From the NCBI RefSeq assembly GCF_014205155.1, contig NZ_JACHMX010000001.1, positions 2,294,001 through 2,358,000 on the forward strand: a DNA stretch of 64,000 bases, written 5' to 3'. Below, piece by piece: positions 50,757-59,630 of this stretch. The notes beneath the pieces are model-generated. The model ran no database searches. It was not told where the DNA came from and saw nothing but the letters and a program-made list of their open reading frames with translations. Within the stretch, counting starts at the first letter, position 1. Each line of letters starts with the position of its first letter. The stretch is from Amycolatopsis umgeniensis (GTDB taxonomy: Bacteria > Actinomycetota > Actinomycetes > Mycobacteriales > Pseudonocardiaceae). Position numbers and translations under genes: made by a program.

Positions 50757-51490
50757 ACCGGGTCGAACAGGTGATGGGGCTGCCGGTCTCGGTGGACGTC
50801 CGGGCGGGCGGCGCACTCGTCGACCACGCGATCGACGGCGTCTTCGGCTGGCTGAGGGAGGTCGACGCCCGGTTCAGCCCGTTCAAAGCCGACAGCGAGG
50901 TCTGCCGCTACGACCGCGGCGAACTCGCGCCCTCGGGGCTGAGCGACGATCTGCTCGAGGTGCTTTCGCTGTGCGATCACTACGAACGGCTGTCCGGCGG
51001 GGCGTTCACCGCCCGGCTGCCCGGACGGCGGCTCGATCCGAACGCGGTGGTCAAGGGCTGGGCCGTGCAGCGGGCCGCGTCACTGCTGCTGGCCGAGGGC
51101 CTGGACGTCTTCTGCGTCAACGCCGGCGGGGACGTGGTCACCTCCGGTGAACCCGAACCCGGCCGCCCCTGGCGGGTCGGCATCCGGCATCCCGAACGGC
51201 TCGACGCGATCTGCGCCGTGGTGGAATCGTCCGGCGGTGCCGTCGCGACCTCGGCGGAGTACGAGCGGGGCGCGCACATCCTGGACGGGCGGACCGGGCG
51301 CCCGGCGACCGGACTGCTGAGCGTCACCGTCACCGCCGACGACCTCGTCACGGCGGATTCCCTGGCCACCGCCACTTTCGCGATGGGAACCGAGGGGATC
51401 GCCTGGGTCGCTTCGCAACGGGGCTGCCAGGTGCTGATCGTCGACGCGGAACGGCAGGTGCACCGGTCGCCGGGGCTGCGGCTGGCTTAA
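50753..51490 (+). CDS. apbE: FAD:protein FMN transferase (ApbE)
   Basis: 245 aa. Transfers FMN from FAD to Thr of the exported partner. Motifs: DARFSPFKADSEVCR, PNAVVKGWAVQRA, VNAGGDVV (flavin phosphate), HILDGRTGRPA, and the Mg site TADSLATATFAMG. No signal peptide or lipobox, so it acts in the cytosol or is shorter than Gram-negative ApbE (about 350 aa), like other actinobacterial forms. The stop is followed after 13 nt by a family B hairpin. Confidence 0.92.
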   Translation: MNRVEQVMGLPVSVDVRAGGALVDHAIDGVFGWLREVDARFSPFKADSEVCRYDRGELAPSGLSDDLLEVLSLCDHYERLSGGAFTARLPGRRLDPNAVVKGWAVQRAASLLLAEGLDVFCVNAGGDVVTSGEPEPGRPWRVGIRHPERLDAICAVVESSGGAVATSAEYERGAHILDGRTGRPATGLLSVTVTADDLVTADSLATATFAMGTEGIAWVASQRGCQVLIVDAERQVHRSPGLRLA

Positions 51491-51503
51491 GCGCGGGCTC
51501 CCG

Positions 51504-51560
51504 ATGTCGCGAAAGCCACTTTCGGGACGTCTGATGTCCCGAAAGTGGCTTTCGCGACAT
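51504..51560 (+). repeat. Inverted repeat, family B
   Basis: Perfect 25-nt arms 51504-51528 and 51536-51560, 7-nt loop. Its inner 23-nt arms are identical to those at 6846-6868 and 6876-6898. Probable terminator of the flavin operon. Confidence 0.7.
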
Positions 51561-51653
51561 CCCTGGCGACCATCGAGTCCGGCCCGAGCCGAAGTCGCCC
51601 CACCTCCGTAAAACGCTGGCAGGGGTTCCCGGGCTCAGGCAGACTGCGGTCCC

Positions 51654-52034
51654 ATGGCCTCTGTCGTACAAAACTTCTTCTTCGACTGCACCGACGCCTA
51701 CGAGCTCGGGCGGTTCTGGAGCGGTGTCACCGGAAAACCGCTCGCCGACGACGACCACCCCGGCGATCCCGAGGCGATCATCGTGCTGGACAACGGTGTC
51801 ACGCTGTTCTTCGGCCAGGTCCCCGAGCCGAAGACGACGAAGAACCGCATCCACCTCTGCCTGGAACCCGACATCCCGCGCGACGAAGAGGTGGAGCGCG
51901 TGCTGAAGCTCGGCGCGACCCTCCTGCACGACCGGCGCAACCCGGACGGCACCGGCTGGGCCGTCCTCGGCGACCCCGAGGGCAACGAATTCTGCGTGCT
52001 GCGCAGCGCCGCGGAAAAGGCCGCGACCTCGTGA
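51654..52034 (+). CDS. VOC (glyoxalase-fold) family protein
   Basis: 126 aa: two beta-alpha-beta-beta-beta units, VVQNFFFDCTDAYELGRFW in the first and RIHLCLEPDIPRDEEVERVL to DPEGNEFCVLR in the second. A metal ligand Glu is likely in GNEFCV. Members range from glyoxalases to resistance proteins; nothing here fixes the role. The stop overlaps the start of the methyltransferase (GTGA). Confidence 0.83.
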   Translation: MASVVQNFFFDCTDAYELGRFWSGVTGKPLADDDHPGDPEAIIVLDNGVTLFFGQVPEPKTTKNRIHLCLEPDIPRDEEVERVLKLGATLLHDRRNPDGTGWAVLGDPEGNEFCVLRSAAEKAATS

Positions 52035-52855
52035 CGGACTACCTCACCGTCAACCGCGCGAACTGGGACGAACGCGCTCCGGCGCACGCCGCGTCGGCGG
52101 ACTACGGCTACGACCGGTTCGTCGCGGACCCCGCGCATCTCAGCGGTGTGGTCACCTTCGACCGGCCGCTGCTCGGCGACGTCTCCGGCGCGCGCGGGGT
52201 GCACCTGCAGTGCCACATCGGCACGGACACGCTTTCCCTGTCCCGCCTCGGCGCGCGGATGACCGGCCTCGACTTCTCCGCGCCCGCGCTGGAGATCGCG
52301 CGACGGCTCGCGGCCGAGACGGGTACGGAAATCGACTACCATCAGTCCGATGTGTACAGTGCCGCCGACGTACTGGGCGCCGGGGAGTTCGACCTGGTCT
52401 ACACGGGAATCGGCGCGATCTGCTGGCTGCCCGACATCGCCCGCTGGGGACAGGTCGTCGCGACGCTGCTGCGGCCGGGCGGACGGCTGTTCATCCGGGA
52501 CATGCACCCGATGCTGGGCACCCTCGACGAGACCCAGCCGGTGATCACGCCGCGTTACCCGTACTTCGAGCAGGCCCAGCCGCTGGTGTTGGACGAGCCG
52601 GGGACCTATGTGGACACCGACGTTTCGTTCGAGAACAACCGGACGCACGAGTGGAACCACGGGCTGGGCGAGATCGTCACTTCACTGCTCGAGGCGGGGC
52701 TGACGCTGACGCGCCTGGTGGAGCACGACAGCGTGCCGTGGAACGCGTTGCCCGGGTTCATGACCGTGGACGAGGCGACCGAGGAATGGCGCCTGGAGAA
52801 GGATCCGGAGCGGCTGGCGGCCAGTTTCACCATCGAGGCCGTGAAGGTCGCGTGA
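52031..52855 (+). CDS. Class I SAM-dependent methyltransferase
   Basis: 274 aa, GTG start in the GTGA overlap. SAM-binding motif I is unusual in sequence, GVHLQCHIGTDTLSLSRLGA, with motif II-like LVYTGIGAICWLPDI and motif post-I MTGLDFS. C-terminal cap with EWNHGLGEIVTSL. Substrate unknown; the coupled VOC gene suggests a joint task. Followed by the asparaginase after 29 nt. Confidence 0.85.
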   Translation: MTDYLTVNRANWDERAPAHAASADYGYDRFVADPAHLSGVVTFDRPLLGDVSGARGVHLQCHIGTDTLSLSRLGARMTGLDFSAPALEIARRLAAETGTEIDYHQSDVYSAADVLGAGEFDLVYTGIGAICWLPDIARWGQVVATLLRPGGRLFIRDMHPMLGTLDETQPVITPRYPYFEQAQPLVLDEPGTYVDTDVSFENNRTHEWNHGLGEIVTSLLEAGLTLTRLVEHDSVPWNALPGFMTVDEATEEWRLEKDPERLAASFTIEAVKVA

Positions 52856-52884
52856 GCAGACCCGGACCCGGAAGAATGGACGGT

Positions 52885-53895
52885 ATGTCGAGCGAATCCC
52901 GACGGCCGCTGGTCGCCGTCGCCGCCTTGGGCGGCACCATCTCCATGGTCCCCGGCGACGGCGAGGACCACGCCGTCCCCAGGCTGACCGCGGCGGATCT
53001 CCTCGGCGAACTGGGCGAAAACCTGGAGATGGACGTCCACGCGGAGACGCTCGCGGGCATTTCCAGCGCCTCGATGGACTTCGCGACCCTCGTCAAGACC
53101 CTGGACTGGGCCGCCCGAGCCGTCGCCGAAGGCGCGGAAGGCGTCGTCGTGGTCCAGGGCACGGACACCCTCGAAGAGACCGCGTACTTCTTCGAGCTGA
53201 CTTGGGCTTTCGAGGCCCCGATCGTCATCACCGGCGCGATGCGCAACCCGAGCCTGCCCAGCGCGGACGGTCCCGCGAACCTGCTCGCCGCGCTCACCGT
53301 CGCCGCCGATCCCCGCAGCCGGGGCCGCGGCTCGCTGGTCGCGTTCAACGACGACGTCCACGCCGGACGCTGGGTCCGCAAAGCGCATTCGAGCCATGTC
53401 GAGGCGTTCTCCTCGAATCCCGCCGGGCCGCTCGCGCTGGTCAGCGAGGGCCTGGTGCACTACTTCCACCCGGTCGCCGCGCGCCCGCCCGCGCTGTCCC
53501 TGGTGGACGCGGACTTCTCCGGATTGGTGCCGATCGTCGAGAGCGGCGTCGAGGACACCGGCGAACTCCTGGAGACGCTGATCAAGGCCGGGGTCAAGGG
53601 AGTGGTGCTCGCCGCGAACGGCGGCGGCCACGTCTCGGCCGGGACAGCCGACGTGATCGAGCGCGCGCTCCCCGGCCTACCGATCGTGGTCGCCGGCCGC
53701 ACCGGCGCCGGGCCGACGTTCCGCGGTACCTACGGCTTCCGCGGTTCGGAGTCCGACCTGATCGCGATGGGCGTGACCATGGCGGGCTGGCTCGACCCGC
53801 GCAAGTCCCGGCTCCTGCTGCACACCCTGCTCGCCACCGGTGCCTCCCGGGAACGCGTCGAAGCCGAGTTCCGGCTTCGCGGAGACCTCACCTGA
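52885..53895 (+). CDS. L-asparaginase (type I/II family)
   Basis: 336 aa. Hydrolyses asparagine to aspartate and ammonia. Catalytic motifs: AALGGTISM (first Thr) and VVQGTDTLEETAYF (second Thr, Asp), with ITGAMRNPSLPSADG. ATG 52885 is chosen over ATG 52876, which lies on top of the ribosome site. No signal peptide, so cytosolic. Possibly co-transcribed with the methyltransferase; followed by compound hairpins. Confidence 0.9.
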   Translation: MSSESRRPLVAVAALGGTISMVPGDGEDHAVPRLTAADLLGELGENLEMDVHAETLAGISSASMDFATLVKTLDWAARAVAEGAEGVVVVQGTDTLEETAYFFELTWAFEAPIVITGAMRNPSLPSADGPANLLAALTVAADPRSRGRGSLVAFNDDVHAGRWVRKAHSSHVEAFSSNPAGPLALVSEGLVHYFHPVAARPPALSLVDADFSGLVPIVESGVEDTGELLETLIKAGVKGVVLAANGGGHVSAGTADVIERALPGLPIVVAGRTGAGPTFRGTYGFRGSESDLIAMGVTMAGWLDPRKSRLLLHTLLATGASRERVEAEFRLRGDLT

Positions 53896-53945
53896 CCTGA
53901 CCGCGATCGGCCCAGCGGGTCGTAAGTGGGGTTCCTGTCGGGGCA

Positions 53946-54048
53946 GGTCCGTGAAGGCCTCCTTCCCTACGCTCAAGGTAGGGAAGGAGGCCTTCACGGA
54001 CCGGGCCCAGCGCTCTTCCCGCATTTAGAGGACTAAATGCGGGAAGAG
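53946..54048. terminator. Compound hairpins: family A repeat plus AGGA-loop hairpin
   Basis: Perfect 25-nt arms 53946-53970 and 53978-54002 (loop GCTCAAG), then perfect 16-nt arms CTCTTCCCGCATTTAG (54013-54028) and complement (54033-54048) around AGGA. Located between convergent asparaginase and cysteine dioxygenase genes. The first part is the same as 60578-60632. Confidence 0.7.
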
Positions 54049-54054
54049 AAGGGG

Positions 54055-54534
54055 CTAGTCCCGGATCGGACCCGAAATCGGGTCCAGGTGGTACGGGCGC
54101 ATGGTGCGGGTCTGGTGCCGGTAGACGTGCACGCTGACGGCGGGATCCGGGCCGTCGTTGCGCACTTCGTGGATATAGCCGGGGCCGAAGACCCGCGACT
54201 GCCCTTCGGACAGCGAATGCAGCTCCGTCACCGCCCGCCCGTCGGACGCGCGCCGGGCGACGGTCTCGCTCAGCTTCCCGCCGACCACGGTGAACGCGCC
54301 CGCGGCGAATTCGTGGTCGTGCAGGTCGGTGTGCTGGCCGGGCAGCCAGCTCATCAGCCAGATCTCCTGCAGTTCGTCGACGTCGACGAGGGCGGAAAAC
54401 CGCGCCTCGGGGTCGTAGCGCAGGAGGTGCCGCCAGCGGTCACGATCCGCGGCGAACTCGAGCGCGACCCGCACCGGGTGACGCAGGGCGGGGTTTTCGG
54501 GAATGACGAGCGTGTTGTCCGGGACGGCGAACAT
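54055..54534 (-). CDS. Cysteine dioxygenase type I
   Basis: 159 aa cupin enzyme oxidising cysteine to cysteine sulfinate. Iron ligands: the HxH of TDLHDHEFAAGAF and a later His in GPGYIHEV; also LMSWLPGQHTDLHDHE (cupin motif 1) and VSVHVYRHQTRTM. ATG 54534 begins the family domain. 49 nt upstream ends a small reading frame for a Cys-rich peptide, suggesting control by cysteine level. Confidence 0.87.
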   Translation of the reverse strand: MFAVPDNTLVIPENPALRHPVRVALEFAADRDRWRHLLRYDPEARFSALVDVDELQEIWLMSWLPGQHTDLHDHEFAAGAFTVVGGKLSETVARRASDGRAVTELHSLSEGQSRVFGPGYIHEVRNDGPDPAVSVHVYRHQTRTMRPYHLDPISGPIRD

Positions 54535-54583
54535 GAGGAGTCCTCGCAAAGGAAAGAAGTGTCGAACTGGGCCGGGGCGGGGT

Positions 54584-54664
54584 TCACCGACAACAGAGAC
54601 ACGCGCACGCGACCGCACCAAGACCCGAGAGGCCCCGCGACACAGTCATCCCACGTGCGAACAT
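54584..54664 (-). CDS. Cys-rich leader peptide upstream of cysteine dioxygenase
   Basis: 26 aa from ATG 54664 (MFARGMTVSRGLSGLGAV then ACACLCCR), or 21 aa from ATG 54649. Four of the last seven residues are Cys, three of them coded by TGT, which is scarce in such GC-rich DNA. It ends 49 nt before the cysteine dioxygenase start on the same strand. Cys-rich upstream frames that sense cysteine supply through ribosome stalling are known in mycobacteria. The ribosome site (GAGGG) is poorly spaced for either start, and no attenuator stem has been demonstrated, so the call rests on composition and position. Confidence 0.55.
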   Translation of the reverse strand: MFARGMTVSRGLSGLGAVACACLCCR

Positions 54665-54791
54665 GCCCTCAGCGAACCAGTGCGGAGCCCGGCGGTCAAC
54701 CGATCTCATACCGTGGACCGTGAGTTCTGCACCCGCCGACCATGCTCGCAGCACGAATCGGACCCGGTCTGTCGCGATCGTGCGGTCTTCC

Positions 54792-55817
54792 TCAGGACCA
54801 CTCGTGCTTCTGCGACCGCCCGAGCAGCTCCGCGCCCGCACGTCGCGGGTCGACACCTTCGTGACAGACGCGGTGCATCGCGTCGGTGATCGGCATGTCG
54901 ACGCCGAGGCTCAGCGAGAGTTCCCGGATCGACGTGCACGACTTGACGCCCTCGGCGACCTGACCGCCGGTGGCCGCCAGCGCCTGTTCCAGCGTCTCGC
55001 CCTGGCCGAGCCGCTCGCCGAAGGTCCGGTTACGGGACAGTGGCGACGAGCACGTCGCCACCAGGTCGCCGACGCCGGCGAGTCCGGCGAAGGTCAGCGG
55101 GTCGGCGCCGAGTTTCGCGCCGAGCCGGGCCATCTCGGCCAGCCCCCGGGTGATCAGCGTGGCCACGGTGTTGGCGCCCAGCCCCAGCCCCGCCGCCATC
55201 CCGCAGCTGAGCGCGATGACGTTCTTGCACGCCCCGCCCAGTTCGCAGCCGACGACGTCGGTGTTGGTGTACGGCCGGAAGTACTGGTTGAAACTCGCCT
55301 GCTGGATCGCCTTGGCGTTGTCGTGGTCGGTGCAGGCGAGCACCGCCGCCGCCGGCTGCCCCAGCGCGATCTCCTTCGCCAGGTTCGGCCCGGACACGAC
55401 CACGATCTGCCCGTCGTCGACGCGGGCGATCTCGGCGATGACCTCGCTCATCCGCTTGAGCGTGCCCAGCTCGACGCCCTTCGCGAGGCTCACGAGGATC
55501 GCTTCGGACGGCAGCAGACCGGACCACTCCGACAGGTTGGTCCGCAACGTCTGGCTCGGCACCGCGAGGACCACGGCCTGCGCGCCGTCGAGCGCCTCGG
55601 CCGGATCCGCCGTCGCGGTGATCTTCGAAGGCAGCTCGATATCGGGCAAATAGGATGAATTGCGATGCTCGTCCCGGATTTCGGCCGCGACCTCGGGCCG
55701 CCGGGCCCAGATGGTCACGTCCCGTCCGGCGTCGCCGAGCACCTTGGCGAACGCCGTCCCCCACGACCCCGCGCCGAGCACGGTCAGGCGCTGGACCTCG
55801 GTGGCGGTTCCGGCCAT
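54792..55817 (-). CDS. gpsA: NAD(P)-dependent glycerol-3-phosphate dehydrogenase
   Basis: 341 aa. Makes sn-glycerol 3-phosphate from dihydroxyacetone phosphate for phospholipids. Rossmann motif [27 protein letters not shown], and catalytic Lys in [17 protein letters not shown], with [20 protein letters not shown]. Start shares a base with the PlsC-like stop (TGATG), so the two phospholipid genes are coupled. Confidence 0.96.
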   Translation of the reverse strand: MAGTATEVQRLTVLGAGSWGTAFAKVLGDAGRDVTIWARRPEVAAEIRDEHRNSSYLPDIELPSKITATADPAEALDGAQAVVLAVPSQTLRTNLSEWSGLLPSEAILVSLAKGVELGTLKRMSEVIAEIARVDDGQIVVVSGPNLAKEIALGQPAAAVLACTDHDNAKAIQQASFNQYFRPYTNTDVVGCELGGACKNVIALSCGMAAGLGLGANTVATLITRGLAEMARLGAKLGADPLTFAGLAGVGDLVATCSSPLSRNRTFGERLGQGETLEQALAATGGQVAEGVKSCTSIRELSLSLGVDMPITDAMHRVCHEGVDPRRAGAELLGRSQKHEWS

Positions 55818-56560
55818 CAGGCGTCTTCCCCCGGCTTCTTCGCGGGCGGTTCCTCCTGGCGGATTTCCGCCAGGAGGGCGGTGATGTCGGTCATCATCAG
55901 CTCGGTGACCTCGCGCAGCTTGGACGCGCTGCGCGTGGAACCGTTCTTGTAGGCCGACAGGTCCATCGGCTCGCCGACCAGGTGCGTGATCGTCTTGCGC
56001 GGGAACGGCGTGAACTTCTTCGTGTAGCCGTTGAAGATGTGGTTCGTGCCCCAGCGGGCGATCGGGATCACCGGCACGTCGGTCTCCAGCGCGAGGCGCG
56101 CGGCGCCGGTGAACGGCTTCTTGGGCCAGCCGTCCGGATCCTTGGTGATCGTCCCCTCGGGATAGATCACCACGATCTTGCCGTCGCGCAGCGCCTGGTG
56201 AGCGGCCTTGAGGCTGTCTCCCGCGGCTTTCGAACCCCGCGAAACCGGGATCTGGCCCGCCCCGACGAAGATTTTGCCGAACAGCGGCGTCCTGGTCAGG
56301 CTCTCCTTGCCGAGGAAACGCGGCACCCGCTTCTGGCGGTGCACGAACACCGCGTCCACCACCGGGTCCATGTGGGACACGTGGTTGAGCAACAGCAGCG
56401 CGCCGCCTTCGCGGGGGACCCGCCCGGCGTTGCGGTAGACCCGCTTGCCGATGGCCGTCGCCGGGTAGAACAGTGCGGCGGCGATGCCAACCCAGATGCC
56501 GCCCTTCTCACGCCGGGCCAATTCGTCCTCCTCGAAGTCACACGTGTCGTCCCAGGCCAC
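55817..56560 (-). CDS. 1-acyl-sn-glycerol-3-phosphate acyltransferase (PlsC-like)
   Basis: 247 aa membrane-associated acyltransferase for phosphatidate synthesis. Catalytic NHVSHMDPV (HX4D), acceptor-binding region [14 protein letters not shown], and VVIYPEGTI, then [10 protein letters not shown]. One hydrophobic segment near residue 25-45. GTG 56560 chosen with AGGA 5 nt upstream. It supplies the step after gpsA and glycerol-phosphate acylation, fitting the coupling to gpsA. Divergent from cofC. Confidence 0.9.
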   Translation of the reverse strand: MAWDDTCDFEEDELARREKGGIWVGIAAALFYPATAIGKRVYRNAGRVPREGGALLLLNHVSHMDPVVDAVFVHRQKRVPRFLGKESLTRTPLFGKIFVGAGQIPVSRGSKAAGDSLKAAHQALRDGKIVVIYPEGTITKDPDGWPKKPFTGAARLALETDVPVIPIARWGTNHIFNGYTKKFTPFPRKTITHLVGEPMDLSAYKNGSTRSASKLREVTELMMTDITALLAEIRQEEPPAKKPGEDA

Positions 56561-56617
56561 TGATCCTGCCGCGCGCACGCGAGCGCGGTCCAGGGAGGGT
56601 CGGGTAAGAAGAGAGAT

Positions 56618-57256
56618 GTGGACAGTGTGGGTACCGACCTGATCGTGCCGATGAAACGCCCGGCGGAGGGCAAGTCGCGGCTCCGCGGCGCGGTCGTGCC
56701 CGAGCGACACGCCGAACTGGTGCTGGCGCTGGCCTACGACACCCTGTCCGCGGCGACCTCGGCGGACGGGGTCCGCCGGGTGCTGGTGGTCGCCGCGGAC
56801 CCGGCATCGGTGGCGGATCTCACCGAGCTGGGCGTGGAGATCGTCGTCGAGCCTTCACGCGGCGGTTTGAACACGGCCCTGCGCTACGGCGAAGAACTGC
56901 TGCGCCGGGACTCGCCGTCCGCTCTCGTCGGCGCCTTGCAGGCAGACCTGCCCGCGTTGCGGACCGAGGACCTCACCGCCGCGCTCGCCGAAGCCGCCGG
57001 GAACCGGGCTTTCGTCGCGGACCGGCAGGGAACGGGCACGACACTCTTGCTCGCAGGGGCGGGCCGCGCGCTGCGACCCCGGTTCGGCGAGGGTTCCGCG
57101 CGGGCGCACACCGCGTCCGGTGCGACCCCGCTCACCATTCCCGCGGAATCGCTCCGCGCGGACGTGGACACCGCGGATGATCTCGCTCACGTCCGCACCC
57201 TCGGTGTCGGAAAGCGCACTTCAACACTGTTGGGAACACCCTGCGTGGTGATGTGA
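56618..57256 (+). CDS. cofC: 2-phospho-L-lactate/phosphoenolpyruvate guanylyltransferase
   Basis: 212 aa nucleotidyltransferase of coenzyme F420 synthesis (CofC, FbiD in mycobacteria). N-terminal LIVPMKRPAEGKSRLRG, ADLPALRTEDL with the metal-binding Asp, DRQGTGTTLLL and a C-terminal DVDTADDLAHV, all typical. GTG start after AAGAGAG. Position beside gpsA and ppk matches Mycobacterium. Product would serve F420-dependent oxidoreductases, possibly including the LLM enzyme and the split-barrel protein in this window. Confidence 0.92.
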   Translation: MDSVGTDLIVPMKRPAEGKSRLRGAVVPERHAELVLALAYDTLSAATSADGVRRVLVVAADPASVADLTELGVEIVVEPSRGGLNTALRYGEELLRRDSPSALVGALQADLPALRTEDLTAALAEAAGNRAFVADRQGTGTTLLLAGAGRALRPRFGEGSARAHTASGATPLTIPAESLRADVDTADDLAHVRTLGVGKRTSTLLGTPCVVM

Positions 57257-57314
57257 CGAGAGTTCACCCCGACGACCCGCGCGCGGCGCACATAATCGCG
57301 CCGAGTGGTGAACA

Positions 57315-59630
57315 ATGAAGCCCGTGAGCACAAACGACGGCGGCACCCCGAACTCGGCAAGGAAGCGGAAGACCTCCGCCGCGAAACCGGAACCGGACAG
57401 CGGCGCGGCCAAACCCGCCAGGGCGCGGAAGACCGGTCCCGCGGTGAAGAGCAACGGCACCCACCGCACTCCCCGCGCGACCCGCGGCGGGGCGGCGAGC
57501 CGTCCCGCGCAGGAGTTCCGCGCGCTGCCCGCCGCACCGCCCGCGGTGACGTCGGCGCCCACCGCCGTCGAGACGCTGCCCGATGACCGGTACTTCAACC
57601 GTGAGCTGTCGTGGCAGGACTTCAACGCGCGCGTGCTCGCGCTGGCCGAGGACGAGTCGCAGCCGCTGCTCGAACGCGGCAAGTTCCTGGCGATCTTCGC
57701 GTCCAATTTGGACGAGTTCTACATGGTGCGGGTCGCCGGGCTGAAGCGCCGTGACGAGACGGGGCTCCCGGTCCGCAGCGCGGACGGGCTCACCCCGCGC
57801 GAGCAATTGGCCTACATCGCCAAGCGGAACCAGGATCTGGTCGAGCGGCACACGAACGCCTTCGAACTGCACCTGCGGCCGCAGCTGGCCGACGAAGACA
57901 TCCACATCGTCGGCTGGAACGACCTGACCGGCGCCGACCAGCTCCGGCTGTCCAACTACTTCAGCGAGCAGATCTTCCCGGTGCTCACACCGCTGGCCGT
58001 GGATCCCGCGCACCCGTTCCCCTATATTTCCGGCCTCTCGCTCAACCTCGCGGTGACCGTCCGCGATCCGGAGGGCGGCACCGAGCGGTTCGCGCGCGTC
58101 AAGGTGCCGAGCAACGTGCCGCGCCTGATGCGGATCGAGCAGCAGCCGCGCGAGGTCCGCACCGCGACGTTCCTTCCCCTGGAGGAACTGATCGCCGCCC
58201 ACCTCGGCGAACTGTTCACCGGTATGGAGGTCACCGAGCACCACGCGTTCCGGGTCACCCGCAACGCGGACTTCGAGGTGGAAGAGGACCGGGACGAGGA
58301 TCTGCTCCAGGCGCTGGAACGCGAACTGGCCCAGCGCCGGTTCGGCCCGCCGGTGCGGCTCGAAGTGGCGCAGGACATGAGCGAGCACATGCTCGAACTG
58401 CTGCTGCGCGAACTGGAGGTCGACCCGCGCGACGTCGTCGAGGTCCCCGGCCTGCTGGACCTGACCTGTCTGCACCAGTTGGCCGGTGTCGACCGGAAAG
58501 AACTCAAGGACCGCCCTTTCGTTCCGGCGACGCACCCCGCGTTCGGTGAGCGCGAGACGCCGAAGTCGGTGTTCGCGACACTGCGCGAGGGCGACGTCCT
58601 GGTGCACCACCCGTACGACTCGTTCTCCACCAGCGTCCAGCGGTTCATCGAACAGGCCGCCGCGGACGAGAAGGTGCTGGCGATCAAGCAGACGCTGTAC
58701 CGCACCTCCGGCGACTCCCCGATCGTCGACGCGCTGATCGACGCCGCCGAGGCGGGCAAGCAGGTCGTCGCGCTGGTCGAGATCAAGGCGCGGTTCGACG
58801 AGCAGGCCAACATCACCTGGGCCCGCACGCTGGAACGCGCGGGCGTGCACGTGGTGTACGGCCTCGTCGGGCTGAAGACGCACTGCAAGGTCTCGATGGT
58901 GGTGCGCCAGGAAGGTTCGACCATCCGCCGCTACTGCCACATCGGCACCGGCAACTACAACCCGAAGACAGCGCGCCTCTACGAAGACCTCGGCATCCTG
59001 ACAGCCGATCCGACGATCGGCGCGGACCTGACGGACTTGTTCAACGTCCTCACCGGGTACTCCCGCCAGGACACCTATCGCAACATCCTCACGTCGCCGC
59101 ACGGGATCCGCCGCGGCATCGTGCGCGCGATCGGCGAGGAGATCGAACTCGCCCGCGCCGGGCAGACCGCCGGGATCCGGCTCAAGTGCAACTCCCTCGT
59201 CGACGAGCAGATCATCGACGCGCTGTACCACGCGTCACAGGCCGGAGTGCCGGTCGACATCGTGGTGCGCGGGATCTGCGCGCTGAAGCCGGGTGTGGAG
59301 GGACTGAGCGAGAACATCCACGTCCGCTCGATCCTCGGCCGTTTCCTGGAGCACTCGCGCATCTTCAACTTCCGCGCGGGCGGCACGCACTGGATCGGCA
59401 GCGCGGACATGATGCACCGCAACCTGGACCGCCGGATCGAGGCGCTGGTGCGGGTCAAGGATCCGAAGCTGACGGCGCAGCTGGACTACATCTTCGAGTC
59501 CGCGCTGCATCCGGCGACCCGGTGCTGGGTGCTGACGTCCACCGGCGAGTGGACCCCGTTCCCCGCGACCGGTGACGACGTCCGCGACCATCAGGTCGAA
59601 CTGGCGAAGCGGCACGGAGCCGCCGGATGA
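57315..59630 (+). CDS. ppk: Polyphosphate kinase 1
   Basis: 771 aa. Reversibly makes polyphosphate from ATP. N-domain [32 protein letters not shown], head domain, and the catalytic C1/C2 domains with the phospho-His region [10 protein letters not shown] and [19 protein letters not shown]. About 90 extra N-terminal residues rich in Ala, Lys, Pro and Arg precede the conserved part; they look disordered and basic and may bind polyphosphate or DNA. ATG 57315 or GTG 57324 could be the start; neither has a strong ribosome site. Overlaps mutT by ATGA. Confidence 0.95.
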   Translation: MKPVSTNDGGTPNSARKRKTSAAKPEPDSGAAKPARARKTGPAVKSNGTHRTPRATRGGAASRPAQEFRALPAAPPAVTSAPTAVETLPDDRYFNRELSWQDFNARVLALAEDESQPLLERGKFLAIFASNLDEFYMVRVAGLKRRDETGLPVRSADGLTPREQLAYIAKRNQDLVERHTNAFELHLRPQLADEDIHIVGWNDLTGADQLRLSNYFSEQIFPVLTPLAVDPAHPFPYISGLSLNLAVTVRDPEGGTERFARVKVPSNVPRLMRIEQQPREVRTATFLPLEELIAAHLGELFTGMEVTEHHAFRVTRNADFEVEEDRDEDLLQALERELAQRRFGPPVRLEVAQDMSEHMLELLLRELEVDPRDVVEVPGLLDLTCLHQLAGVDRKELKDRPFVPATHPAFGERETPKSVFATLREGDVLVHHPYDSFSTSVQRFIEQAAADEKVLAIKQTLYRTSGDSPIVDALIDAAEAGKQVVALVEIKARFDEQANITWARTLERAGVHVVYGLVGLKTHCKVSMVVRQEGSTIRRYCHIGTGNYNPKTARLYEDLGILTADPTIGADLTDLFNVLTGYSRQDTYRNILTSPHGIRRGIVRAIGEEIELARAGQTAGIRLKCNSLVDEQIIDALYHASQAGVPVDIVVRGICALKPGVEGLSENIHVRSILGRFLEHSRIFNFRAGGTHWIGSADMMHRNLDRRIEALVRVKDPKLTAQLDYIFESALHPATRCWVLTSTGEWTPFPATGDDVRDHQVELAKRHGAAG

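Noticed and set aside
57264..59231. Long minus-strand frame over ppk
   Set aside because: Shadow of ppk; no motif, no ribosome site, and it would overlap cofC and ppk fully.
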